From assembly GCA_015847255.1 (NCBI GenBank), contig JADLZK010009314.1, positions 186,001 to 250,000 of the forward strand: DNA of 64,000 nt, read 5' to 3'. This document shows, one piece after another, positions 34,770 to 44,965 of the stretch. Position numbers and translations under genes: made by a program. This DNA is from Hyparrhenia diplandra (lineage: Eukaryota > Streptophyta > Magnoliopsida > Poales > Poaceae). The notes below the pieces were generated by a model, which worked only from the letters and a program-made list of their open reading frames with translations, did no database searches and was not told the origin of the DNA. The stretch's first letter is position 1; each line of letters opens with the position of its first letter.

Positions 34770-35945
34770 TTCTTGCTCAGACAGGGGATCAAGAGACGCC
34801 ATCAAAATATTCATCGACTAACCAATCATTCTCGCGTGCACGTCATCAGTCTGAAGGTAAGAGTAGCAATGCAGTCAAATCGTGATGTACTCTCTCACCT
34901 TCAATGGCGAGTACGTTCATCGCAACAGAGCCACATCATCTCCATAGAGACGAGACGACGAGGTCCTGCTCCTGTATTACCATTGTTCTCTGGTGGACGA
35001 CGATGCCCACCAGAGACGGACGGCAGGCCACCGTTTTCGCAACCGCGGTCGGCGGTGGCGAGGGAGGGAGAGCACGGTAGGTGGAGGTGGAGCATGATCG
35101 ATCGGAGATTCGGAGTCGCTGCTGGTCTCGCATACCAGGTTGGGGACTTGGACTTGCAGGTTCACCGGCCTTCTCCTTAAAACCCAGTGGGCTTTGTAGT
35201 TGAGCCCGCATCCCATTAAATATGCAGGTATCTGTAGGGCCTTCCCCTTTTTTTATCAGGCTTGCAGACCAGCCCACGGCCACTTGCATCCCTAGCCCTA
35301 GCAAAGCCCAACTTATTTCTCCAGGAATATTAGAGGCTGGCAGGTTTTTTTATTCCTTCTGCAAGCATCGGCTACACTACTACTGCTACGAATAATTTCC
35401 AAAACCGTGGCGTTATTATTTCACCCACTCTATCTACAAATGACTAAATTCGCAAAAAAAAAAAAAAAATCTACAAATGGCTAGTAATTTTTAAATGTGC
35501 GCACGGAGGTGTTCGACACTTAAATGGTCCGCGTCTGCAATAATTTCCAAAACACAAAAGTATATAATGTAAATAAAACTCCAGGTTAGGTCTAATGACG
35601 AGGTGAAATTGTAGTTTATTAAACCCATGGACGGGTAGAGTCGAATAAAGAGGTCACCTGCATCCATAAAAGAATACAACTATGGTATCCGAGGCGACAA
35701 AATGAGTTCATGTGCTTAACCAAACTAATAGCGAATAAAATAATATTCACATTTGTGTCACCAAATCAGATTTACAGAAACATATTGACTATATTAATCT
35801 ATAATAGTGTATTTATAGTCTATATATCATATAAATGTTAGTATCTTTTATTTTGAATAGTTTTTGTTGAAACATGAAAGATTCCGACTCATGAGAAAAT
35901 GAGAATCACATCCTTTTCTGGACCCAAGAAGTACATTCAGAGCGG
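34770..35945. other. No gene recognised
   Basis: A GC-moderate block (34,900-35,200) has overlapping short frames on both strands without family motifs. The remainder is AT-rich. Confidence 0.35.
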
Positions 35946-36252
35946 TGTCAGGACTCACCTCCTGGCGATCACTCTGCTGGTCCTGATGCTAGGCCTCAAC
36001 AAAGACGGTCCAAGAGTGTCAAAATTGCTGGGCCTGAGTGGGCCGCTTTGAAATGTAATGAGAGGAGGCCCGTGAGTGGCTAGTATTAAAGGGAGAATGA
36101 GAGGAGAAGGGGCAAGCAAAAACAACTTTGTATTCTGTTATTTCTTTCTTGCAATAGAAGTAGAACCCAGCGCCGCCGTGTTCCGGCGTCGCCGCCGTCG
36201 TCAATCTTGTTAGCCGTAGGATTACATTGTTCGTCGTCAATCTTGTATAACA
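35946..36252 (+). repeat. Chromovirus LTR, complete, plus orientation
   Basis: Begins TGTCAGGACTCACC and ends TATAACA. Same family as 36253-36476 and 39110-39405 but in the opposite orientation. Preceded by 'agcgg'. Confidence 0.7.
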
Positions 36253-36476
36253 GAACACGGCGGCGCTGGGTTCTACTTCTATTGCAAGAAAGAAATAATA
36301 GAATACAAAGTTGTTTTTGCTTGCCCCTTCTCCCCTCATTCTCCCCTCTAATACTAGCCACTCACGCGTGCCTCCTCTCATTACATTTCAAAGCGGCCCA
36401 CTCAGGCCCAACAATCTTGACACGAGGCCTAGCATCAGGACCAGCAGAGTGATTGCCAGGAGGGTGAGTACTGACA
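36253..36476 (-). repeat. Chromovirus 3' LTR, minus orientation, 3'-truncated
   Basis: Read on the minus strand it begins TGTCAGTACTCACC (first base 36476), directly after a polypurine tract ('ggggggagaa', 36477-36486 reversed). It stops at 'cgccgtgttc' (36253), missing the last roughly 70 bp of the LTR, where it abuts the end of the inverted LTR copy. Confidence 0.7.
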
Positions 36477-39109
36477 TTCTCCCCCCTGGGTGCCAGCATG
36501 TCCCCATGCCAGAGCATTCAAGAGCCGCTGCATGATATCTTCAGCGTCCTCCCAAGTTGCCAGGTCGACGTCGAGGTTGCTCCACTTGACGAGGTACTGT
36601 TGGACAGCTTGCGGATCATGCTGATGAAGCCGCTGCTGAAGAACTGCTTCTAGGACTTGCAACATATCATCGTGGTCCCAGAACGGCTGAAACGGAATGT
36701 GTAGTACCCGGTGCAGGCTTAAGGAGGGAAACATGGAACACCGGGTGTATGCAAGACGATGTTGGTAACTGAAGCTTGTATGCCACCGGTCCCACCTTGG
36801 ACAGGATCTTGTAGGGGCCAAAATACTTGAATGCAAGCTTGCTCCAAGCACGAGGTGCCAAGGACGCATGAACATACGGCTGCAGTTTCAAATATACCCG
36901 ATCACCCACATCAAAGGAACGCCGGAGCGTTCTTATCAGCCTGAGGCTTCATGCGCTGCTTTGCTCTCAAGAGGTGCTGACGAACTGTAGCAACCATGGT
37001 CTTGCACTCTTCCAGAGTTGCCTCCACATCGGGGACCTCACAGACAGATGTATCAGAGATTGCAAAATGGCGAGGAGGATGACCATATAGTACCTCAAAC
37101 GGAGATCGGCCCAGAGCAGAGTGGGTACTGGTTTTGTAACAAAATGCGGCAAGTGATAGCCACTTGATCCAATGTCATGGCGTGGAATGGATAAAGAACC
37201 TTAGGAATGTCTCCAGACATTGATTCACGCGCTCTGTTTGTCCATCTGACTCGGGGTTATATGCTGACCTCATTGTGAGTTGAACATCGGTCATCCGAAA
37301 GAGTTGACGCCAAAAATTGCTCGTGAATAGGGGACGACGATCAGAAACAATCTTGGCCGGCATGCCATAGAGCTTAAAGATGTGATCCAAGAAGTCTTGA
37401 GCGACGCTTAGCAAAGTGGAGAATGGATGGTGCGAGGTATGAAATGTGCGAACTTACTGAACGTGTCGACTGCAACCATTATGCAATTAGCGGGACCCGA
37501 GGTAGGCAATCCACTGATGAAATCCATAGTGACCACCTGCCATGTCTCAGTCGGTACGGGAAGGGGGCTGAGCAGGCCTGGGTACTTTGAACGATCTGGC
37601 TTGGCGTGATGATAGATTGAGCAATTGGCCACATACTCCTTCACTGCCTGCTTCATGCCGCACCATTGAAAGAGCTTCTTAACTCGGCTATAAGTCACTA
37701 GGAATCCGGAGTGCCCGCCTAGAGCACTATCGTGCAGAGCAGAAATGAGGTGATTCTGAAGCAGTTGATTGTCGCCGATCCATATCCTGCCCTGCTAACG
37801 AATGACTCCCCTGCGAGGGAATACAGCCGGCGAGCCTAAGGATCAATAGTTAACTCCTGAAGGAGTTGCTGAGCAAATGGATCAGAATTGTATCTGGACA
37901 CCACTTCGGGCGCAGCTGCCGAACTACCACTGAGATAGACTGCAACTGGGCTGATGGGGAGGGATGCCGAGACAGAGCGTCAGCCACTGCGTTGGAAACT
38001 CCTGGCTTGTAGACGATGCGATACTGAAGGCCCGCGAGCTTGTGGTGCATCTTGACTTGCCACGGAGTATTCAACCATTGATTAGAGAGGTCAGTCAACG
38101 TACGGTGATCCGTGAAGATAGTGAACTCAACATGCTGGAGGTATGAGCGCCACTGCTCCACAGCGACAAGGATTGTAAGATACTCTTTCTCATATGTCGA
38201 TAGCGCACTGGTGCAAGATCCCAACGCCCGACTGACGAAAGCCAAGGGATGGTCGCTCTGTAGGAGGACGGCACCCACACCTGAATCACTCGCGTACGTC
38301 TGCAGCTGGAATGGCTTCGTGAAGTCAGGAAATGCAAGGACCGGTGCTGACACAAGAGCCAATTTGAGAGCATCGAAGGCCGCCGTATGGGCCGGTGTCC
38401 AGGAGAAGATTACACCCTTCTTAAGCAAATTTGTGAGTGGTCGAGCTAGGATAGCAAAGTTCTTAACAAACTTCCGGTAATAACCGGCAAGGCCTAAGAA
38501 ACTACGTAACTCTTTGATATCGGCGCAGCACCGCCAAGACGGAACATAATCTTGTCTGGATCAGTTGATACACCCTGGCAGCTCACTACATGACCCAAAT
38601 AGGAGATGGACTGCTTGGCAAATTGGCATTTATTGTACTTGACCTTCCATTGATCCTCAGACAGTAGAGTGAACACTTGTCGGAGGTGATCGATATGCTC
38701 TTCAAAGGTGCGGCTGTAGACGAGTATGTCGTCAAAGAACATGAGTGCAAATTTTCTGAGCACGGAGTGTAGGGTTGAGTTCATAGCTCCCTAAGAGGTG
38801 CTCGGTGCACCAGACAACCCAAACAACATGACATTGTACTCAAATTGCTCCCAGTGCGTCTGGAATGCCATCTTGTACTCTTGACCCAGCGCCAAACGAA
38901 TTTGGTTGAACCCAGCCCGCAGATCCAATGTGGAGAACCACTGTGCCTGGGCCAATTCATCCAATAACTCATCGACAATAGGAATAGGAAATTTTGACTT
39001 GACTGTGAGGGAGTTGAGCATCCTGTAATCCATGCAGAAGCGCCAAGCGCCGTCTTTCTTACGGACCAATAGAACAGGGGATGCAGAAGCGCCAAGTGCC
39101 GCCGTGTTC
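36477..39109 (-). mobile_element. Ty3/gypsy chromovirus internal region, partial (RT-RH-IN-chromodomain)
   Basis: Minus-strand polyprotein remnants in the Ty3 order. Reverse transcriptase from about 39,070 (RKKDGAWRFCMDYRMLN, FSTLDLRAGFNQI, FFDDILVYSRT). RNase H at 38,428-37,850 (TYASDSGVGAVLLQ, YEKEYLTILVAVEQWRSYL). Integrase zinc region and core at 37,698-37,175 (MDFISGLPTSG, GMPAKIVSDRRPLF, YNPESDGQTERVNQ). Then FGPYKILSKVGPVAYKLQLP and a C-terminal chromodomain (QYLVKWSNLDVDLATWEDAE) near 36,600. Gag, protease and the start of RT are deleted, and the frames are interrupted. The chromodomain marks it as a chromovirus; I do not assign a clade. Confidence 0.9.
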
Positions 39110-39405
39110 TGTTATACAAGATTGACGACGAACAATGTAATGCTACGGCTAACAAGATTGACGATGCCGGAACACGGCGGCGCTGGGTTCTATTTCTATT
39201 GCAAGAAAGAAATAACAGAATACAAAGTTGTTTTTGCTTGCACCTTCTCCACTCATTCTCTCCCTCTAATACTAGCCACTCACGGGCCTCCTCTCATTAC
39301 ATTCAAAGTGGCCCACTCAGGCCCAGCAATCTTGACACTCTTGGACCGTCTTTGTCGAGGCCTAGCATCAGGACCAGCAGAGTGATCGCCAGGAGGATGA
39401 GTACA
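39110..39405 (-). repeat. Chromovirus 5' LTR, minus orientation
   Basis: On the minus strand it runs from TGTACTCATCC (first base 39405; three bases shorter at the start than the sister LTRs) to TATAACA at 39110. It is followed to the right on plus by 'ggcgg', one mismatch from the 'agcgg' before 35946. Confidence 0.7.
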
Positions 39406-39517
39406 GGCGGGGAAGCTTATATCGTTTTTATTTGTGCCCAATGTATATACCAATGCAAAGTTGCTTGGATCGTTCAGAGAGGATACAAGAAACACTTGCA
39501 GTGTTGTATACTACCAT

Positions 39518-40000
39518 AGCAGAAAAATATTACATGTTCAACCGGCGGCGATCGATTCCAAGTAAGTAGTGAAGAAATAGAAAATAATGACTGAAAGTAA
39601 AGGAAAAGGAGAGAAAAAGGAACGAAGAAACATGTCATGGATATACAAAATGCATTTTTTAACTGCAAAAGACCATGTTTGGTTGATGGTTTTTTATGTT
39701 GTTGATAAGCCGATTGATAATGTTTTGTTGTAAAAGAAAAACACTCTGCCATGGCTGATGAAAAGTTCAAGAGACACCTTAAAATGTACGTTGTCCTAGA
39801 GGAGTAATAATCGTGTCTGACAGGAAGCAAATATACATGAGCCAGCAAGCTGGGCCATTTATTCAAACAACAATGTATATTGCAGAACAATTAATATTAC
39901 ATATGCTGATCGACCGATGATCGATTTCAAAAGTAGTGAATAACTGAAAAAAAAGTTGACTAGAAGTAATTAAGGTGATCGAGAAATGGAACAAGAAAAG
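39518..40000 (-). repeat. Duplicated 3' flank of the cysteine-rich peptide gene
   Basis: 39,518-39,640 and 39,880-40,000 are diverged copies: both contain 'gcaga', 'aatattacat', 'gatcgatt', 'aagtagtgaa', 'aggaac.aaga'. The inner copy is the 3' flank of the peptide gene at 40,077-40,371. The outer copy has no adjacent coding sequence, so it is probably the remnant of a tandem duplicate. Confidence 0.5.
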
Positions 40001-40076
40001 TATCATCGTCGGCACAGCTAGTTGAAGATGGAGCGCCGCGCCAGCCAGCGACATGATCGACGATGAGCTCATTAGA

Positions 40077-40371
40077 TCAATGCTGGTGGTTCTTCTTTTC
40101 GCATTGTTTCGGGCAAGAATCATTGCAACCAACGCTGACCTTGTTGCAGTCAGTCTTGTGTGACTTACCCTCCCCCACTCTGCAGCCACGTACGCTCAGA
40201 CTACAATTAATACGACAATCCATGAGGCAACCTGTCTCTGCTGAGACGGCTGCGGCATGCACGCACTACGAGCACCGCCGGGCCGCCAAAAAGGATGACG
40301 ACGACGATGAAGACGAAAGGATCAGCGCGCGAAGCAGATGGCAATGGCAGCCATCTTGCTAAGCGAGCCAT
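40077..40371 (-). CDS. Small secreted cysteine-rich peptide (frame broken)
   Basis: The minus-strand open frame from 40262 to the TGA at 40077 encodes a basic peptide with eight cysteines spaced C-x3-C-x3-C-x6-C-x11-C-x6-C-x3-C-x3-C (GCLMDCRINC ... CNDSCPKQC). Upstream, frames from ATG codons at 40371 and 40354 (MAAIAICFA) and a serine/alanine-rich hydrophobic stretch resemble a signal peptide, but they are not in frame with the cysteine part, and a TAG lies just before it. The paired CxxxC motifs resemble helical-hairpin or thionin-like plant peptides. I cannot name the family, nor show any activity. The promoter and most of the 5' UTR have been displaced 1.8 kb by the adjacent MULE. Confidence 0.5.
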
Positions 40372-40383
40372 GGATTTTTTTAT

Positions 40384-40402
40384 GTGTGTGTGTGTGTGTG
40401 TT
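40384..40402 (+). repeat. TG dinucleotide microsatellite
   Basis: About nine TG units, in the 5' UTR of the cysteine-rich peptide gene (CA repeat on its sense strand). Confidence 0.9.
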
Positions 40403-40414
40403 TGGACTTTGGAA

Positions 40415-42190
40415 GAATCTTTTGCTAATTTGACAGTTTTTTAAACTAATTACAGGATTAACACGGGTTGTTTTTATTTTTCAAGAATAGCACATTTGGT
40501 GGCGCCTTTGCCAAAGGCGCCACAAATGCATTGTGAGGCGCCATGCATGGCGGCGCCTCAAGGCCGCCACGCTGGCACCCGCCGCCGGCCTGGGAGCTGA
40601 CGTGGCAGGCCTTGTGGCGCCGTTGGCAAAGGCGCCACAAGGCTGCATAGAGCCTGGCGCGCAACCGGTCCTTCCCCAACCTCACTCTCCCTCTGTTTTT
40701 GGCTGCGCAAAGAGGGGAGGAAGGCGAGGGGAGGGCGACGGCGCCGCCCCCATTCCGGCCGGCCGGTGGTCTCCCCTCCCAATCCTCCTCCATCCTTTGC
40801 TCCGGTGAAGGTATTGCTCCTCTCTTCCTTCATTTTCATGGTGGATTGATGGTGGGTTGGTGGCTAGGGTTTGGGCTAGGGTTTGGTTGAAGAATGTTTT
40901 TGGTGGAGCTATGGGGATTTAGGGTTAGGAGAATTAGATTACTTCCTTGTGGATGTAAGGTTTAGTTTCATATTTGTTTAGTTCCATGTGGATTTACAAG
41001 TTAGGGTTAGTGATTTTTAGTGGTGGAACATATGATTAATTTAGTTATTTATTGTTTGGGGTTTAGGGTTACTTTGCAATGATGATTTTTAGTGCCTCAA
41101 TCCCGTCGTTGATGTGGAGGACAATGATGATGGCTTCTGGTCCCAAGCTACTCAAGTAGCTGATGAGATTTATGAGGCGAAGAAGACGCAAATGCAAGAT
41201 GAGGAGGCGAAGAAGACACCAATGCAAGATAAGGAGGCGAACAAAACGCAAATGCAAGATGACGAAGAGTGGTGGTCCCAAGCTACTCAAGTAGCCGATG
41301 AGATTGAGGCCTCCTACAAGACGCAAAATGCAGCCGAGGGTGGAGCAGTGGGGGCTAGTCGAAGCAATGAGGTTCTTGTGGAGGAGTGTGATTCAGACGA
41401 TGACTTGCTTCCAGGCTATGTTTCATATTCCTGATGTTGATCGGTGAATTCATACTTGCATGCCAATATGTAGTGAAGAATGTTGTCTTATCTATTTGCT
41501 ATGTATCGAACTATCACTCATGCCGCGAACTCAGAAATATTGCAACTAAGTATCATAACCTAGCTACCTAGAATAAATAAATAAAACTACCTATAAGGTC
41601 TAACACCAAATCGCTAAACCTAACTAACTAGAAATACCTATACGGTCTCTCACCAAATTGACACCCCAAACTAATCTAAGCATTATAGCTACAAATAATT
41701 GCAATGTAGTTTACACTAGAAAAGTAAATGAGAAGAGGTTTACCTTGCAATGTAGCGTGAACTTGGAGGTCGAGGCTTCGATGGCCGCCCGCCGCTCGGG
41801 GTGATGGAGGCCCCGCCGGCGGCGGCATGGCGCGCGGCGAATTTGGGGCGGGGGCCTCAGGGGGGTGGCGATCGGGCGGGCGGGCACCGGGGCGGCGGGG
41901 ACGGGCGGCTCGGGCGGCGGCGGCGGGCACCTTACCCTAACCGTGTGGGGGCGAGAGAGAAGGAAGCAGGCTTTATGCAGCCTTGTGGCGCCTTTGCCAA
42001 CGGCGCCACAAGGCCTGCCATGTCAGCTCCCGTGCCGGGCGGCGGGTGCCGGCGTGGCGGCCTTGAGGGCCGCCATGCATGGCGTCTCACAATGCATTCG
42101 CCACCAAATGTGCTATTCTTGAAAAATAAAAATAACCCGTGTTAATCCTGTAATTAGTTTAAAAAAACTGTCAAAATAGCAAAAAGATTC
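40415..42190 (+). mobile_element. Non-autonomous Mutator-like element (MULE) with 9-bp TSD
   Basis: 1776 bp flanked by the perfect 9-bp TSD 'actttggaa' (40406-40414 and 42191-42199). The terminal inverted repeats are about 230-250 bp: the left begins 'gaatcttttgctaatttgac' and the right reverse complement 'gaatctttttgctattttga'. Both continue through 'ggattaacacgggtt' and the GGCGCC-rich block. The TIRs contain palindromes such as 'ggcgcctttgccaaaggcgcc'. No MURA transposase is encoded; the interior has one repeat-bearing open frame (41093-41434). TIR length and TSD size are diagnostic for MULEs. Confidence 0.93.
41093..41434 (+). CDS. MULE-internal ORF with repeated WSQATQVADEI motif
   Basis: An acidic open frame with no ATG at its start, so probably an exon behind an intron ending in 'tttttag' at about 41,090. 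Two copies of WSQATQVADEI flank three degenerate 10-residue repeats (EAKKTQMQDE, EAKKTPMQDK, EANKTQMQDD). It ends ECDSDDDLLPGYVSYS at the TGA at 41432-41434. I do not recognise the family; it could be a piece of a host gene picked up by the element or of an element protein. Confidence 0.4.
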   Translation, partial: CLNPVVDVEDNDDGFWSQATQVADEIYEAKKTQMQDEEAKKTPMQDKEANKTQMQDDEEWWSQATQVADEIEASYKTQNAAEGGAVGASRSNEVLVEECDSDDDLLPGYVSYS

Positions 42191-42199
42191 ACTTTGGAA

Positions 42200-42345
42200 A
42201 TATATGTTGCAGCTGGCTGGAGGATCGAGGAAGAGAAGCACAGAACACTGAATGACTAGCACGCAGCTAGCTCTAGTTCTTAGCGTGATCTGATGCGATG
42301 ATGCCCATAAGTTGGGGCAGCTGGGGCTGTTTATATAGGCAGCTA
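42200..42345 (-). promoter_or_regulatory. Displaced core promoter and 5' UTR of the cysteine-rich peptide gene
   Basis: On the minus strand a TATA box (TATATAA, 42331-42337) is followed by about 130 bp of leader-like sequence ('agaactagagctagctgcg', 'tgtgcttctcttcctcgatc') that runs up to the MULE TSD at 42,199. Across the element the same strand continues with a CA repeat and the ATG at 40371, a normal leader-to-start arrangement if the MULE and one TSD are ignored. Confidence 0.55.
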
Positions 42346-42409
42346 ACGGTAACTTAAATATGCATGCATGCACCATGCGTGCGGCTTGCGTAGTATACAA
42401 CTGACCGCC

Positions 42410-42925
42410 CGCGGCCCGACACGAGGCACGCTGTTTTGGCCCGGCCCGAGCACGCACGCACGCCCGGTAGTCGACGGCCCGGCACGGCACGCACGGGCAG
42501 CAGTATGGGCTTGGGCGACCCTCAAGCGAGGGGCACGGCACGGCCCGGCACGTTAAGAAAGGGGAGGCCTGGTGGCAAATATACTAGTGATAATATTGTA
42601 CATATTTGGTATATTAGTTCCGATATTTTCATACTTGGTATAATATTATACATATATTTGGTATAATATTGTACAAATATACTGAAATCTGTGTAAAAAA
42701 TGATCATGTTTGAGTGTTTTTTAAAAATCGGCCCGTGGGCCGGCACGGCACGACATGGCACGGCAGGCACGATTTGACCCGTGGGACGGGCCTGGGGCTC
42801 GAGGTCGGGCGGAGCCCGGTGCGGCCCGGCCCGCGGGGGCACGACGTGCCTTAGCGGCACGGCACGGGCCGGCACGGCACGGCACGCGGGCAGTACCGGG
42901 CGGCACGCACGCCCGTTGGAAATCT
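42410..42925. repeat. GGCACGG-rich foldback repeat with AT-rich core
   Basis: Two GC-rich arms made of reiterated 'cggcacggcacg' and 'ggcccgg' (about 42,410-42,560 and 42,725-42,915) enclose an AT-rich core (about 42,570-42,720) with repeats of 'tttggtataatattgtac'. Open frames here on both strands (PAR/GTA-rich) are compositional artefacts. Confidence 0.55.
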
Positions 42926-44965
42926 ATATGTAGCACATGCATGCAACGATATGATCGATCTAAGTATGCTAACTGCTCGTTACCAAAACGTAGAATAGAC
43001 AAATTAAGCGGAATTTCTTGATCCTATTCCGATATAATATATACATATTACTGATATACTTGCACCGACAGTCATCACCACGCCTATATCGTATAAACAT
43101 CGTCTGATCTGGGTGTTTGGGCACGCATATGCACCGACGCCGGAAGTCTTTGCTTGGAATCGGTGACTGATCGAGTCGACAAGAAGAGACATGATCTGAA
43201 AACTTGTTCTCTCTGCAGCGCCTAGGAAAGAGGCCAATCGGATCACACAACGCTGATCATGCAGATGCTTCCTCGTTACACACTGATAAAAAAAACTAGC
43301 ATATATATAGCATACGTAGTGCCTGCAAGTTTTCACGTGTGCTATAGCTCAGTAAATAGTGCTATATACAGTATACATATTAGAATACTAGAACAGGCCT
43401 AACATGGTTAGTATGGTTGTACGGTCCTATTCCAAAAGTCATTCTTGGAGAGTTAATTAGCATCTCAAGTTTGAATTGGTCCTTGAGTGTGGAGAAGAGA
43501 AGGATAGGAGGTGGGCTAACCTGTGGATGGCTCGGGCTTTGGCCCAGAGCGGTTTAGGAATCAGAAGTTTGCTTTATCTTTTATTTGTTTTTATCCTAAA
43601 TCCAATTTGACATAGATTAAAATTTAGATCAAGGTTGTACCACCATAGGTGATACTCAATTCATACACGCACTGACATCTACATGTTTGGATTCCAAGTA
43701 AGCTTTTTTTTTAAAAAAATAAATAAATTGTGTTCATATGCAATATTTGGGCCCTCTTTATATTTATATTAAAATTAAAAAGACTCTAAAGTCATCATCT
43801 ACGTAGACTACGTGATGATACCAAATCTTATCTCTACTCATGTATCAACATGCTCCATTTCGAGCTCACACGTTTGCGTTTGTGATACAAAGGCTAGATC
43901 CACATGTCCACGTCCATTACGAACTTCTCGAACGAAGCTCATGCCTTCATTTACATCTAGTTGGTCTTTTTAAAACCTTAGTGTTGCTTTCATTCCTTGA
44001 AGATCGGCATCCAGCATGCAAGATCCACCTAACAAACAAGAGGGGCTTAGCGATATGTTTTTTTTTCTCGAATAGGTAAAAGATTTGCACATTATTGTAT
44101 TAAGAAGAAGAGTTTAAACATACAAACTATCAAACGTCAAAGAAGGTCAACCTAAGACAGCCGTAGCTGGACCATCCTAGCAAATGAACTCAAGTTTCGA
44201 CAGTACATAAACGAAAAACAAACGCAACTGATGCAGCGGTGCAACCTAGGTGGTCTTCGCATCTGCCTGGACCAACCCTTTCTGCCATCCGCGAAGAGCA
44301 CGTCCAGCACTTCGACGTTGAACGCAATCAGTTGCCGTCAAAGATCATGACCGATCGACTCCATGACCTTGACCGAGTCCCTGACCATGAGCTGCACATC
44401 GCAATATGTTAGTTTATATATGAGTAGAGTTGTTCTTCGTATGCAGAGGAAATGAAAAAAAAGCGTCCACGATGGAGACTCGTGAGAGGTAGCCGGCCGG
44501 CCGGACGACACATTTGTTTTGAGCGACTAACTAGCGGGTGTCTCGGCAGCATTAGTAAGCGGCTCATCACTCTGGTATTTATTTACTAGAGATCAATGAT
44601 GATCAATGTGGAGTAGGTAGGGTTAGGAAGCAAAGTATTAACAATTGGTCAGGTGGGTTATACGTGTCTATATGCGTGGGGATGCAATACACATACTATA
44701 TGTGTCTATGCCATCTGGCGTGGATGCTCATCCAATGCAATCAGGCTCTCTCTGCCGTCCAACGATGGAGACCCCAACTCAACTCCTTATATTATTGGTT
44801 GAGGTCCTGCTGCTCTCCTCTTGAATATGGAGAGGCCTCATACACAAGTGTAACCCATGAACAATGAGCATCACCACTAGCTCACATCTCCAAGAACAAG
44901 CAAACTAGCATATACCCCCCAGCATTTGCTCCTTGCTGCGCCACGCCACGCCAAGAGCATCAATA
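42926..44965. other. NLR-3 upstream region
   Basis: No gene recognised. 44,060-44,340 looks like a reversed LINE tail: a T run and 'ctcgaataggtaaaag', 'attattgtattaagaagaag'. Its right end contains the dispersed repeat also seen at 7,040-7,145. Confidence 0.35.

Noticed and set aside
42343..43002. Several open frames on both strands in the GGCACGG region
   Set aside because: Low-complexity translations of a GC repeat.
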